The notes under the pieces: generated by a model
The model's input: only the letters and a program-made list of their open reading frames with translations
Database searches by the model: none
What the model was told of the DNA's origin: nothing
Made by a program: the position numbers and the translations under genes
Shown here: positions 1 through 19,300 of the stretch, piece after piece
Layout of the letters: every line of letters starts with the position of its first letter
Position numbering within the stretch: position 1 is the stretch's first letter
Assembly (NCBI GenBank): GCA_027704905.1
Contig: CM051021.1
Coordinates: forward strand, 774,900-838,899
Origin: Muraenolepis orangiensis
Taxonomy: Eukaryota > Chordata > Actinopteri > Gadiformes > Muraenolepididae
Length of the DNA stretch: 64,000 bases
Direction: 5' to 3'

Positions 1-493
1 ACCGTTAACCGTTGCTGTACTCTTTACCATGTTTGAACTCTTATTTGGTCAAATGGACTGAGAATGTTTATACTTACAAGTCTCACACTCACCCATTCAT
101 ACATACATACATACATACATACACACATTCATCGTTCAGTTGATCGCCATCTACCAGTAGATCGCAAAAGCTATTCAGGTAGATCAGACGGTAGTGGTAG
201 TGACATTGCAAAACATTTTTAAAGATCATTTTCAAATATCTTTTTCGATTTTTCACATATTCATCCCTCCTCTCTTTGGCGCCTGCAACTTGATTGACAT
301 AAAGAGCGGCCAATCTTCTGTTGCTGAGAGCTTTGTTACATTAGGTTACCATAACAAAAAACAGGGGGCGGGGGGGGTCAAGGTCCAGGTACATATTTAT
401 ACATTTCTAGGTCATTTTAAAAGTAGATCGCATTTGTTTTAGTTTTTCAGAGTTGTGGTTGTTGTTTATTTCCAGGTTAGCGGTTGGTCTTAC
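1..493 (-). other. nat8l intron 2 (partial)
   Basis: This is the sequence after the exon 2 donor at 493-492. It holds a short (CATA)n run near 100-122 and no exon that I can recognise. The gene continues beyond the left edge. Confidence 0.8.
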
Positions 494-3881
<3,388 letters not shown>

Positions 3882-4164
3882 GCAACTGGCCGCAAGAAAA
3901 ACAAAAACAAAAACAAATTGCACTTTTTTGGGGGGGGGGGAGGGAGAAGAAGAGGAAGAGGAGGAGGACAACGACCAAAAAGAGGGGTGGTGGTGGTGGT
4001 GGTAGGGGCCGGAGGGGGGGGGCAGGGGGTTGAAGAGAAGAAGATGGAGTTGTATGTTTTTTTTTTAGTTGTTTTAAAAATCCGATAAAGAATGAATGAA
4101 TGGGGGGGAAAACCATGGACCGAGGGACGTGGTGGTGCCGCAACCCCAGAGCGCTTCAGACGAC

Positions 4165-4203
4165 CAAGGCTCGCCGGTGAAGCCTGGAACCTCTATTTAT
4201 AAC
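4165..4203 (-). promoter_or_regulatory. TATA-like box and likely start region of nat8l
   Basis: On the minus strand TATAAATAG reads from 4201 to 4193, about 310 nt upstream of the nat8l ATG at 3881. A TATA box here would place the transcription start near 4165-4170 and give a 5' UTR of roughly 290 nt. The start position is inferred from usual TATA spacing only. Confidence 0.45.
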
Positions 4204-4357
4204 AGAAGAGGAGGAGGAGGAGGAGGAGGAGGAGAGGGTGGGCGGAGTCAGGTCCAGGTGGTGGTGGAGGGAGGGGTGGGAACTGAGTACTTTTCCTGGC
4301 GCTGTGATTGGAGGAGAGGGCGTGGAGGGCTGCCTCCACGGGACCACGTGACGGTTT

Positions 4358-6580
<2,223 letters not shown>

Positions 6581-6690
6581 GACACATCTTCAGTGATGTT
6601 CCTGGAATCATAGGACGTTTCGGGTCTCGCAACATCATACGCCCTCCTCCAGGTCCCTGATCAGACCCCAGCTTGTGTCCAGATGGCTAG

Positions 6691-9432
6691 CTAGCTACCA
6701 TGGCTCCATGGCTCCCCTCTTTTGAGCCACAGCCATCTTGAGGCCCTCTCTGCCGCATCGGTGGTACTGCGGATGGCTCTCCTCTTTCTCACTCCCTCGA
6801 TGCCTAAACTGCCGAAGGCTCTGACCAAGGAACGGGCTGCGAATCCTCTGCATCCAACTTCCACCGGGAAACACCTTGCTCTCCAACCAGCCTGCTGACA
6901 GTCGCTGACCAGTCCTGCGTACTTGGAGAGCTTCCTTTCAAAGGCTTCTTCCAAGCAATCTTCCCACGGGACTGTCAGCTCCAGCAGCACAGCTTGCTTG
7001 GTGGACTCAGACACAAGAACAATGTCTCGTCGCAGGGTGGTGACTGCAATATGGCTGGGGAACTTCAGCTGATGTTCAAGGTCCACCAACAACTGCCAGT
7101 CTCTTGCAGACGTCAGGATGCCTGCAGATGTTTTTCTGGCAGAAGTTGGCTTGTCCCCAGCTCTGACAAAGGCGATGGTGTCCTTGGAGTGTCGGAACTG
7201 CTTTGACCACGCCAGTCCTGCGCTGATGGCTTCAGCAATGGTCTTCAGGACTTGGTCATGCCTCCACCTGTACCGTCCATCTCCAAGTGCCTTTGTACAG
7301 CAACTGAGGATGTGTTCCAGGGTTCCTCGCTTGGAACACAATGGGCATGCTGGTGTCTCTGCTATGCCCCATGTGTGCAGATTTGACGGGCTTGGAAGCA
7401 CATCATACACTGCCTGGATTAGGAATTTGATGTGGTGAGGCTCGGCTTTCCAAAGCTCAGCCCAGGTCACTTTCCTCTCAACCGCATTCTCCCATCTCGT
7501 CCAAGCTCCCTGTTGCTTCATTCCCACTGCCTTGCAGGTTCTTGTCTCCTCCACTGCTGCTCTCACCTCCTCCTGAACAAGACGGCGCCCTTCCTTCCCC
7601 CTGGTGTTCATTTGGGGAGTTGGAAAGGATCCTAGCCCAGCTCGACCTCGTGTGACCACTCCCACCAGGCTCTTGTGACGCAGCCGTGCCTCTGCCTCTT
7701 GAACTGCTTCCTCTGCCCTCCATTTCCTGCCAGTCCTCACTTGGATCCCTGCTTTAGCCACCTTCGGATCACTTGAGTCCCTGTATTGAACCACTTCTCT
7801 GGCTCTAGTTACCTTGAATTCCTCCTCCAAGGATTTGAAAGGCAGTTGCAGCTTGTTGGTGTTCCCGTAGAGTGCAATGCTGCTCAGGCTCCTTGGTAAC
7901 CCAAGCCATCTCCGGAGGTGGTTGCTGACCCTCCTCTCTAGGGTCTCAACTGTTGAGATAGGGACCGCATAGACAAGGAGGGGCCACAGAATCCTGGGAA
8001 GAATGCCATGTTGGTAGACCCAGGCTTTAAACTTCCCAGGTAGGCCTGACTTGTCCACAGATTTCAGCCAGCCATCCAACTCAGTGCAGGTCGACTGGAT
8101 AGATGTTGTGTCTCTCAGAGAGCAGTCAAAAACTTTTCCTAAGCTCTTGACTGGCTTCTCTGAGATAGATGGGATGGCTGTGTCTGCGATGTTAAACCGG
8201 AACTTGTCCACCACCTTCCCTTTCCTCAGCACCATTGATCTGGATTTGGCGGGTTTGAAACGCATCCGGGCCCACTCCACCAGCTCTTCAAGCCCCTTCA
8301 GAATCCACCGGCAGCCTGGGACTGATTCTGTCATGACTGTGAGGTCATCCATGAATGCCCTGATGGGTGGTTGCCGTTGTCCGGAATTCGTGCGGGGCCC
8401 TCTGCACTCTGGCTCAGCAGACTTAGTGAGCATGTTCATGGCTAGGGAGAACAATGTCACAGAGATAGTACACCCTGTGATGATACCGATCTCCACCTTG
8501 TGCCAACTGGATGTTATTGCTCCTGAAGAGACCCTCATCCTGAAATTGCTGTAATAATCGGTGATGAGGTCTCTACATCTGCTTGGGACATGATGTTTTG
8601 TCAAAGTGAACTGAACCAGCTTGTGTGGAATGGAGCCGAATGCATTCTCCAGGTCAAGCCACAGCACTGACAGGTTGCCCTTGTTCTCTCTGGCCTCTCG
8701 AATAAGCTGTGTCACCACACCGGTATGCTCCAGACATCCTGGCATTCCTGAAATGCCACCTTTCTGGACAGATGTATCGATGTAGGTGTTCTCTGCCAGG
8801 TAGGTACACAGCCGTTTGGAAACAGCGCTGAAGAAAACCTTTGCCTCAACACACAGCAGGGAGATGATGCGGAACTGGTCTAGCTGAGTGGAGTTTTCCT
8901 CCTTCGGGATCCATACCCCTTCAGCCACTCTCCATTGATCAGGGATCCTCCCCCTTCTCCAGAAGACTCGCAAGATGTACCACAGACGCAGCAGGAGTTT
9001 GGGACAGTACTTATACACTTTGTATGAAGTGCCACTCGGTCCTGGAGCAGAGCTTGCCCTTGCTTTGTGGACAACCTCCCTGACTTCCTTTAGCTGCAGC
9101 TCCGACATGTCGAACTGGTCTATGAGGTTGTTACACTCTCCCAACTCCTGCTCTCTTGCGGGGTCGCTGTACGTCTGCTTCAGATGTTGGTCTATGTCAT
9201 CCTGTGAGGAGGCCAGTTTGCCACTGCGCTTCTGCCCCAGCAAATCCTTAGTGAACTTAAAGGGGTTAGCGATGAAAGCAGCACGTTTACGTGCTCTCTC
9301 GTGCCGCCGCCTCCGATGCCACTCGGCCCGGCGGAGAACTCTGATGTTTTTCCGAAGGATGCACATTAGCTGGGCTAGGCCAGTGCGTTCCTTTTCTCCT
9401 GCCGCCTTGTACTGGGACTTCAGCACTTTCAT
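6691..9432 (-). CDS. LINE reverse transcriptase with C-terminal restriction-like endonuclease (913 aa)
   Basis: An uninterrupted frame of 913 codons. RT motif A is LWLDLENAFGSIP with Asp260. The GCTISVTLF segment lies near 320-328. The catalytic FMDD is at 360-363. A CCHC knuckle follows at Cys696, Cys699, His707 and Cys712 (CPLC then HILSCC). The endonuclease core is RRDIVL (Asp803), LLELTVPWED (Glu818) and KLSKY (834-838), spaced as in RLE-type LINEs. The protein would nick target DNA and prime reverse transcription from the nick (target-primed reverse transcription). The ATG at 9432 may not be the natural start: the open frame extends about 35 codons upstream and probably continues the zinc-finger frame through a one-base shift. 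The frame looks intact over all catalytic motifs, which suggests recent activity or recent insertion. Confidence 0.92.
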   Translation of the reverse strand: MKVLKSQYKAAGEKERTGLAQLMCILRKNIRVLRRAEWHRRRRHERARKRAAFIANPFKFTKDLLGQKRSGKLASSQDDIDQHLKQTYSDPAREQELGECNNLIDQFDMSELQLKEVREVVHKARASSAPGPSGTSYKVYKYCPKLLLRLWYILRVFWRRGRIPDQWRVAEGVWIPKEENSTQLDQFRIISLLCVEAKVFFSAVSKRLCTYLAENTYIDTSVQKGGISGMPGCLEHTGVVTQLIREARENKGNLSVLWLDLENAFGSIPHKLVQFTLTKHHVPSRCRDLITDYYSNFRMRVSSGAITSSWHKVEIGIITGCTISVTLFSLAMNMLTKSAEPECRGPRTNSGQRQPPIRAFMDDLTVMTESVPGCRWILKGLEELVEWARMRFKPAKSRSMVLRKGKVVDKFRFNIADTAIPSISEKPVKSLGKVFDCSLRDTTSIQSTCTELDGWLKSVDKSGLPGKFKAWVYQHGILPRILWPLLVYAVPISTVETLERRVSNHLRRWLGLPRSLSSIALYGNTNKLQLPFKSLEEEFKVTRAREVVQYRDSSDPKVAKAGIQVRTGRKWRAEEAVQEAEARLRHKSLVGVVTRGRAGLGSFPTPQMNTRGKEGRRLVQEEVRAAVEETRTCKAVGMKQQGAWTRWENAVERKVTWAELWKAEPHHIKFLIQAVYDVLPSPSNLHTWGIAETPACPLCSKRGTLEHILSCCTKALGDGRYRWRHDQVLKTIAEAISAGLAWSKQFRHSKDTIAFVRAGDKPTSARKTSAGILTSARDWQLLVDLEHQLKFPSHIAVTTLRRDIVLVSESTKQAVLLELTVPWEDCLEEAFERKLSKYAGLVSDCQQAGWRARCFPVEVGCRGFAARSLVRAFGSLGIEGVRKRRAIRSTTDAAERASRWLWLKRGEPWSHGS

Positions 9433-9962
9433 CTCCTTTCTGATGTGTGGATCCTTACAGCTCTTTGATTCTTTGAGTAAGATGTTCCGGAGCTTTTCTT
9501 CTCCTCCTCGCCGAACCGTTCAGCTGCGATGCTGACAATGATTGTTGTCATAGCTTGTAGCTTCCTGTCGGCCTCTCCCTTCGCCATTGCCTCCAGAATT
9601 TGGTCGACATCGTCATCGAACTGCTTCCAGAGTGAGGTCATCCTGTCAGACTTGATGCTCGAGGGAGTTGTCTGCAACACTTGGAGGTTCTGGGCACTAT
9701 GGGGTGACTCCGGGCCTGGCACCTCCTGCGTCTCACCAGGTGTAACACCTGTGCGTTGTGTTGCTTCTGCTCCCAACGGGCACTTCATCCTCGCTCGGTG
9801 GATCTTTAAGCCATGGATGTTCTTGCAGACTTTACCGCATGTACACTGCTTGCTCATAGTCGTTTGTCCGTTGCCTGGGTCTGTTACGATGTGTCCGTCA
9901 GACTGGGTGCTCATCCTCCCCCCTCTCGGGCACCCCTGGGGGTATTTTTCCATTAAGTTCAT
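9429..9962 (-). CDS. LINE N-terminal frame with CCHC/CCHH-type zinc finger, frameshifted from the RT frame
   Basis: 177 codons from 9962. The finger is CTCGKVCKNIHGLKIHRARM followed by KC, so Cys-x3-Cys, His and a final Cys. An acidic, Gln- and Glu-rich stretch follows. This frame ends at 9429, overlapping the RT frame. Near 9505 the sequence shows GAGGAGGAGAAAAGC; a single-base change in that A run would fuse both frames into one protein, as expected for a single-ORF RLE LINE. So this is either a one-base loss in an A run, a -1 slippage site, or a sequencing error. A further upstream ATG at 10089 opens a 63-codon frame that may only be leader. Confidence 0.7.
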   Translation of the reverse strand: MNLMEKYPQGCPRGGRMSTQSDGHIVTDPGNGQTTMSKQCTCGKVCKNIHGLKIHRARMKCPLGAEATQRTGVTPGETQEVPGPESPHSAQNLQVLQTTPSSIKSDRMTSLWKQFDDDVDQILEAMAKGEADRKLQAMTTIIVSIAAERFGEEEKKSSGTSYSKNQRAVRIHTSERR

Positions 9963-10527
9963 CGTAGCTTGGTTGGGTTCCTCCTCTCAGAGGATGCAGA
10001 TTGGGTTGCCGACCCTTTCTGCCCCGGTTGCCGTCTCTCCGGGCTGTCACTGACTCTCCAGTAGTCGCCACACTATTCATGGTTGTCATAACATAAACAT
10101 AACGTGAAAACGCTATGGGTCTATTGTTCCTACTAGTATCTCACCACACCCATTAATGAACTAATGGACCACTAACTAACTTTGTATTCATGATCTCACT
10201 GTCTTTATTTCCCTGACTATATATGAGATCGCAGAAACAGCTGTAATCCAAAACGTTTCAACCAAATGTCAGCCTTTTCCCTCCCTGGCTGCGGTGTTGA
10301 TGAATACAAGTAAACAGAAATACACTTATATGCTTACTAGTTAGCATCAACAAAATACTTAGTGATACTGGTCGTGGTATTTTCTTTATATTCCATTCTT
10401 TATAAATTTGCGATGACTATTCACTATTATTTCTTATTTAGTGAATTATATATGTATTCTTTATTCTATGCAGGTGCTCCGGGGTGGTGGTCCCGACCAG
10501 TGGTGTCCAACCTGTGGGCCGTGACCC

Positions 10528-10872
10528 AATAAATTCAATTTCACTTTTCACTTTTCACATGTCACTTTTTCAGTACTCATCTGAATTATTTATTAGTATT
10601 TTATTACTGCCAATTACACTATACGTATTGTTGTATATTGTATATACCTACGTATTACTGTAATAATACTGTAAATTGTGCAATTCATCTGTCTATAATT
10701 TAGATTTCATTTAGTTATATTTTGTTTATACTAGTTTAGTTTAGTTTAGTTTGTTGTTATTTAGTTTTTAGGTATTGGTATATTTTGTGTGCATTTATTC
10801 CCCCTGTTTCAACTGTTGCACCTTAATTTCCCTCGGGATAAATAAAGTTATCTTGAATCTTGAATCTTGAAT
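10528..10872 (+). repeat. LINE 3' end (family 2), AT-rich, with (TTGAATC)n tail
   Basis: It runs from AATTCAATTTCACTTTTC to TTTCCCTCGGGATAAATAAAG and ends in three TCTTGAA units. It is the same family as 20462-21040, in the opposite orientation. The copy is 5'-truncated. Confidence 0.75.
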
Positions 10873-11422
10873 AAGCAGGATAACAGGGGACCAAAACATA
10901 CATCAAAAATAAAAATAAGATTTAGCCTACATGCCTTTTTGCCTTATCTTGTAAAAAAAAATTGTAACGTATTTAAAGATACATGATGCTACCATAAGAT
11001 TTCAGAAATACAGATTTATATGTATTCTGTACATTGTACATTATCATATTATTATGCCATGATCAAATTAACATGTATACATATGTGCTATAAATAAATG
11101 CACATATAATATGATTAAATGTAAAACAACGGTGGTATCAAGAAGGTATATACAGTATAAATATATATATTTTTATCAAACGTGTGAGTCGTGCTCTCTG
11201 TCTCCCTCTGGTGGTCGGTGGTAGAAGCGTCGTCACTAATAGACACGGGTCGTGTGGAAGTCGCTGTGAGGGCGGTTTTCGGACGAGGGGTTTCCTAAAC
11301 CTACGTCAACCGTTTCTCCGCTGACCACAGCCGATGTGTTCAGGTCTGCTGTCTCAGTCAAGGTGGAAGCCCAACGAGAGAGAGAACATTTCGCTATCAA
11401 AGTTAGAGGATGAGGCTGACCG

Positions 11423-11577
<155 letters not shown>

Positions 11578-11984
11578 AGTGAGGTAGAATAGTTGTTTTA
11601 TAATAACTCTGCCACACATGTGTGTCATAACAAGGTTATTCTTAGGTTTCCACGCAATGAGTAATTTATAGAGGGGCCAGAGGGAGGGGGAAAAATGCAT
11701 ATGCATATTTAATGCGTTATTATTATGCATATCTCTTATTCATGGTGTCCTGCTGCCACCGGGTACTGCAGATTACAACATGATTAAATTCACTTCGGTC
11801 CCTTGGATAGTTCGGAGGATGGCTGGACTACAGCCATCAGTAACATGGACTGATTTAACGTTCAGTTCTGAGATTCCTTAGTTTTACGGTTGTTGTGGTT
11901 TTTTAAACTATCATATGCTGTAAAATACTTTACACAAGATCGCTGTGAATGTTAATACACAATTCAAATGGATCAGTCATACAG

Positions 11985-12229
11985 TCCTGCCAGTTTCAGT
12001 AGCCTATATAGTAATATACATACTATTTCTGTATATTATGTATATATACTGTACACAATATGTACAGTGGTTTTACATCCTATTTAACAACTGTACATTA
12101 TATATTACCGTGCACTTTACTGTAACATGTGCACTAGATGCCAGCTTCTTTGAGCTGTACTGTACTTGTGCTGTACAGTGACAATACATGTTAATCTAAT
12201 CTAATCTAATCTAATCTAATCTAATCTAT
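11985..12229 (+). repeat. Dispersed repeat with (AATCT)n tail (family 4)
   Basis: It contains GTACATTATATATTACCGTG, CACTTTACTGTAACAT and GTACTGTACTTGTGCTG, then a tail of seven TAATC units. Related copies in this window are at 18600-18750, 26700-27335, 48640-49040 (minus) and 52912-52990 (minus). The pentamer tail suggests a retroposon 3' end. Confidence 0.75.
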
Positions 12230-12786
12230 CACAGCGGTTGAAACAAATAATAATAATAACCTAAGAGTGGATGTGTCATTACAGCTACACAGGGCAAGAC
12301 GGGAGAGAACAAGACCTCACAACAGCCCGTCCTGAAGATGAAGAAGATGAAGAAGATGAAGAAGATGAAGAAGAAGAAGGTGCTATTGGCTGAGAGAATC
12401 CCCCCCCCCTCCCCCTATCCAACGCACAGCTGGCCAATCAGTCCTCACCCATTCCTGTAGGCACACTGCATCAACCATATTTCACATAAACTGTCACTTA
12501 AAAGTGTACAAAATAGTTGTGTCATCACTGTGTGTCTTCTTCAGTGTCTCAAAATGTACAGAATGTTCTGCTCCATCTGGTGTGAAACGTTGTGTCTTTA
12601 TTGACCACCGGAGGAGAGCAGAGCCAACGTCCAGTATCGATGCTGATGCTGACCATGGTGCAGCTCTGGAGGTTTTCAGTGCAGTGGCCACACCTTTACC
12701 CACCTCACCCCCCCTCCCCCTCCCTCCCCCCTCCTCCCCCTCCTCCCCCCACCCCCAAGGTCACATTAAAATACCCCTTCCTTGGT

Positions 12787-12788
<2 letters not shown>

Positions 12789-12846
<58 letters not shown>

Positions 12847-12905
12847 CCTCCCCTCTATCTTTCTCTGCCCCTCTCTCTCTCTCTCTCTGTCTCTCTGTCT
12901 GTCTC

Positions 12906-12963
<58 letters not shown>

Positions 12964-13020
12964 CTGTCTCTCTGTCTCTCTGTCTGTCTCTGTCTGTCTC
13001 TGTGTCTCCCTCTCTCTCTC
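12789..13020. repeat. (CT)n then (CTGT)n microsatellite block
   Basis: About 55 bp of pure CT, a mixed region, then about 65 bp of CTGT units (near 12895-12963) and a decayed end. Confidence 0.95.
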
Positions 13021-14931
13021 TCACCCACTCCCTCTCATTTCTAACATTTCTCCCCTTCCTCTCTTCCCCTCACTTCCACTCCCTCACACCCTGTTCCCTG
13101 GCTACCTCCAACACTCTCCCTTATGTTTCTCTTTTTTTCTCTGAATATCTCTCTTGTCTCCCTCTCCAAAGTGAAGTTGATGAGATATTATTATAAACTA
13201 AATGATCCTTGCCTGAGATAAAGCATGACTTGTGAAGGGACTGAAATGCTACTTGAATTCCCCTCAGCGGGGTCCGCCGCCACCCTGCTGTGTCGGCCTG
13301 TGGAAGGACTGGCTCTTCTTGGTTGGTTGGTTGGTTGGTTGTTGTTGTATTAGTATTGCAGTGCGGTACAGATACGGGCTATCTATAGCCTCAGGTTTTC
13401 TGCATTCCTTGGGAGGAGGCCACTGCAGGTAGATCGGTGGCCAGGAACAGTCTGGAGCAGCAGGAGTTTGAGGTTTAATGGCTGCGGTCTATTCCTTAGA
13501 TTCTATATCTGCTTGCTCTGCACTGAGCCTACTTTTACAGTCCGTATGGGGGTAGTTGAGGATGCTGCATTGTTGCGACATGGCCAGCCATGTACACGGC
13601 AGCCCCCTGGCGGTGAAGATGGAGTACTACAGCGTCGAACGACGGGATAACGCTACAACAGCAGAAACCTCTGTTACTGAAACTTATTTGTAACTTTTTC
13701 ACTGCTGCCATTTTGCATACCGCCCACCCGGAGCTCAGTCCCAACCCACATATGTACTTCCATTAGTTATATGGGTAAAGGAGGACGATGGCAATATGGA
13801 GAAGGCCTACACATCTATAATCTAACAAATACGTGATCAGAATTAAGAAGTCACACACACACACAACTGTGTGTGTTTGTATGTGTGTGTGTATTTATAT
13901 ATAAGACCGTGATTGCGTGATTGTGCGAATTGTTCATGGTATGGCCCTGTGTTGTGTTACGTTCATTGATGTGATATGTATTTTTTTATAATTGATGAGG
14001 TGGTTTCCTGTAACAGAGACAGCCATAGAAACCAGAGGGATCAATACAGGGGATCCATTTTCCCGCTGGTCGGTTTTATTCCTCTGACCTCTCCTGCTTC
14101 CCTTCAGTCATTCCCTCTCTTGTTTTCTATATTAAGACAAGATGAACTTCCGATGTACTAGTAGTCGATGTATTTGCTATTTTTAAACGAGACAACACCC
14201 AATACATACATAGTGTTTCTGAGGTACTGCAGTTCTGTTTCGAGTGTAACAGCGCCCCCTAGTGGCACAAAGCAGGCTACTAAACATCCGCCCTAATATG
14301 AAGGGAAAAAAGGAAAATAAAAGACACAAATTGAATGAGGGCAAATCGGGAAACCTGTTTATTACTCAAAGTATACACGAGTACACGTGAACAACTCAAC
14401 AGTCGAATGGATTAATTGTATGTATTAATTGCATTTGTGACGCCCCTCCCACACTTACGTGACGCGTCGCTGTGGGCGGGGCGTCAGGTTAACGTGGCGC
14501 ACCTGGGCCCAAAGGTTGACCAGATCACGATTGGGTCCTTTCTTTCGTTCTCGTTCACCGAAAAAGAGTCGTTCGTTCGCGAACGACACACCAATATTCA
14601 CAACCGGGGGCTGGCTCTGTTGTTTTCTGGTTACATCTTACATCACTCACCAATCACACCGTTTGTGTTAACACACGTCTGTACCTTACACACACACATT
14701 ACTGATGTGTTACCAACGTACACACCTCATTGGGTCCTTGTTATTAGGGTTGTTGTTTAATACATTCCTTTAATGTAACCCTTTCTATAGGCGTCTCCGC
14801 TTTATTAGTTATAGAGGCCTAGAGCCATGGTCATAACGCACACCACACAGAAATATGTCTGTGTCCGTCTAACAGCAAACCTGTTGGTTTTGTTGTACTT
14901 ATATGAATGTTTCCAGCTACTGATGTATGGA

Positions 14932-15150
14932 CGGCAGTATCAGGAGGTCGAGCGGTCGCCTCACAACCGGAAGGTTGCTGGTTCCATCCCCAGCTCCTCC
15001 TAGCAAAAACTGTGGAGGTGTCCTTGAGCAAGACACCCTAACCCTAACTGCTCCTGTCGTGCTGGCTGTCTCCTTCCGCCGTCTGTGTATGAATGGGTGA
15101 ATGTGAGGCATGACTTGTAAAGCGCTTTACAAAAGCATGTGTAAGGTTCT
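14932..15150 (+). repeat. tRNA-derived SINE (type B), nearly complete
   Basis: The head resembles a tRNA: CAGGAGGTCGAGCGGTCGCC (box A region) and GGTTGCTGGTTCCATCCCC (box B region). The body includes TCCTTGAGCAAGACACCCTAA and ends GGCATGACTTGTAAAGCGC. Other copies are at 39186-39300 and 63326-63550, with a tail fragment at 925-1008. Confidence 0.8.
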
Positions 15151-16276
15151 ACAATGTTAACAGAACAGGCCTATACAACACTACATGTTAAGAACAGACG
15201 GCATAGAATGATGTGTATGTATATCCATCCAATAATAGTGTGTCTCCATGTTCACTGTACATGCATTCCCTGTTATAGTCGCTTTGGATACAAACCGACC
15301 GCTGAATAGATTCAATATAGTCACAGTAACTCCTTCAGACATTAAAAGGACACAACATAAAACATTTAATTTTACAGTACAATTTACAAACGGTAACTGT
15401 ATACGTTCATACACGTAAAGTCTATACTATTTACAGTCGGTGGATGAGGGCAAAAAAAGTGCTCTGAAAGTCATGCTACAGTTTCATGCTGAAAGCCCGT
15501 ACTTTGATTTGAGTCGATGAGACTATTCTGTGTGGGAGAGGCTATTCTAGAAGGGCCAGCACAGCAGCCAGTGAAGGCTGACCACCAGCTACACAGTTCT
15601 ACTCAAACGCCATCTTTACAACACAGTCCTCAACAAGACCTTCACCTACGACTACGGACAGGACGACTACTGAACTCAAATGCAACTCCCAATTTTGGAA
15701 TTTTCATGGAGGCGTTGACATGGCAACCAATTGACTTTTCCTTTCCTGTTGCTAATGTGCTAAGGGTGCAATCCTATATGTACACTAGTGTCAACAGAAC
15801 TCTAAACTAATGATTCAATTATAATAATCACGTAACTATAATTAATCATTTAACTAACAAAAGCTCCCACGTGGGTTAAGCAACGACACAGACTTTCGAC
15901 ATTTCAGTGCTACGTTATTATTATTATTTTTTTTTCAAGTGTACAAATGTCGTGAACCTTTATCGTATCGAACTCTTAAACGCAACAAACAACAGCAATA
16001 AAATCCAGAGTGGATTCTCTCTCAAAGCGAGATCTGTCCTCGTCTTGCGGAGGATGGATGGATGACCACAGATGAACACGTGGAGGGCCATTCAGACAAC
16101 AAAATCTAAAGATCTTCTAGCGCCACACAAGAGGAATAAGGCAACAAATATATATATATATATGAGGTCACCCTCCACATAACGTAACAGAAATGTACAT
16201 TAAAACAAAGAAAGACACCGTTCTGGTGTTTTTATGTGGGGTACAGTAGCAGCCGTGGAATGTGACATACACTCTC

Positions 16277-16409
<133 letters not shown>

Positions 16410-16486
16410 GAATAAGGCAGGACCGAAATCAATTCATGAACAGACACACAAACAAATGAATGAATGAATGAATGGATGAATGAGGT

Positions 16487-17880
<1,394 letters not shown>

Positions 17881-17891
17881 GGCGAGAAGCA

Positions 17892-18262
17892 CCTGAAAAA
17901 CACACCGACTCAAACGGCTTAGTATGGCGTTTATATATGTAAAAACCTCAGTGGTAATGTAATGTAATGTAAATGTAATGTAATGTAAATGTGATGTAAT
18001 GGAAATGATGCGACCGTCCCTGAAAATACCAAAATACCAGACACGGTTTAAAATACATAATGGCCCGGTTCTAGTATACAGTACGTGTACAAAAATAATA
18101 AACAGGCCTCTTCTGCAGATCAAATATTAATCTAAATCTAAAGTGTTACTCACGGTTGGTGTCTGATGGAGAACGGGTCTGAAGAGCGGGAGGCCGACGA
18201 CCGACCGACCGTTGAATTGTATTGTGGTCTGATGGAGGAGCTCTAAAAGATGCGCATGCGCA
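17892..18262 (-). promoter_or_regulatory. nicol1 5' region: non-coding exon donor and NRF1-type promoter site
   Basis: Coding exon 1 begins at an acceptor (TTTTCAG, exon from 17892), so a 5' non-coding exon must exist. A good donor, CCGTGAGT, sits with the exon end at 18154, so exon 1 probably runs from about 18240 to 18154. The palindrome TGCGCATGCGCA at 18251-18262 is a perfect match to the NRF1 consensus and would lie at or just upstream of the start site. The exon is inferred from splice signals only. Confidence 0.55.
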
Positions 18263-18324
18263 GACGGAGACAAACACCTCGTCTCACTGGAAGCATCGCA
18301 GCATCGTCTGATATTAAAAGCATA

Positions 18325-18423
18325 AGTATATATATATATATATATATATACTATATGTATACTGTATATATATGCTATACATACTATACTATATATATAT
18401 ATATATATACAGTATACATATAG

Positions 18424-18457
<34 letters not shown>

Positions 18458-18510
18458 CTGTATATACATATATATAGTATATATATACTATATATATATA
18501 ACGTATATAA
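18325..18510. repeat. (TA)n block with TATACTGTATATA and TATAGTATATA variants
   Basis: TA-rich and self-complementary sequence between nicol1 and nelfa. Confidence 0.9.
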
Positions 18511-18599
18511 ACACGTAACGTTGCTTTTGTATATATATACAAGCGAACATATGTTTCATGTACTTTCAAACACATTTCAGGTAAAATGACACACATCAT

Positions 18600-18750
18600 G
18601 TTTTCACAACGTTTCAACCACTGTACATTATATATTACTATGCACTTTACTGTAACATTAACACTCTGGTTAGATGCCAATTTATTTTCGCTGTACTGTA
18701 CTTGTGCTGCAGTGCAATGACAATACATTGGAATCTAATCTAATCTTTAT
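18600..18750 (+). repeat. Dispersed repeat with AATCT tail (family 4)
   Basis: It shares GTACATTATATATTACTATG, CACTTTACTGTAACATT and TGTACTGTACTTGTGCTG with 11985-12229 and ends in AATCTAATCTAATCT. Confidence 0.7.
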
Positions 18751-18910
18751 TATCGTATGAAGTTTTTCTTTAGGCTCAAGTCCAGCAATTCGATCAGAAG
18801 GAGAACCACAAGCAGTACAAGCACACACTTCTGTTCGTTTTTAATATGTCTGTTGCATCATCAAACACGTTGATGACGTGTTTGCAGGTGGTATTAAAAT
18901 CACTTGCACA

Positions 18911-19120
18911 CATAAATATATATTTATAAAAAATATATATATATATATATATAATATATTTATTTATATATATATTTAATATATTTATTTATTTATATTT
19001 TTATAATATAATATATTAATATATAATATATATATAATATTTAATACATTTATTTATATTTATATTTAATATATTTTTATTTATATATATAATATGTATA
19101 TATATTTTTTTAATTAGTTG
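18911..19120. repeat. AT-only low-complexity block
   Basis: Mixtures of TATATA, TTTATTTATA and ATATTTAAT, directly upstream of the nelfa promoter region. Confidence 0.9.
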
Positions 19121-19199
19121 TATTACGACGTCTGATCGAAATAATTAATAATAATAATACAATTAAAACCTCCTATATACTCTCTATGGTGTTCCACAT

Positions 19200-19300
19200 G
19201 GATGGGTGGGTGGGGTCCTGACGCCGCCGCGCGCTGCGCCGCCGCCGCTCTTTAGGTGGCCTGTTAAAATGCCCGACCGGAAAGCGCCTCTTTTTCCAAG

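Noticed and set aside
14932..15010. Possible tRNA genes at the tRNA-like heads (also 39186, 54553, 63326 and 1190)
   Set aside because: Box A and box B are present but acceptor stems are not, and each is followed by a shared non-tRNA body, so they are SINEs.
15575..15672. Short protein-like stretch (SYTVLLKRHLYNTVLNKTF) ending in a stop
   Set aside because: It looks more protein-like than its surroundings, but an in-frame stop lies just upstream, no good acceptor is placed in phase and I do not recognise the family. It may be an old retrocopy fragment.
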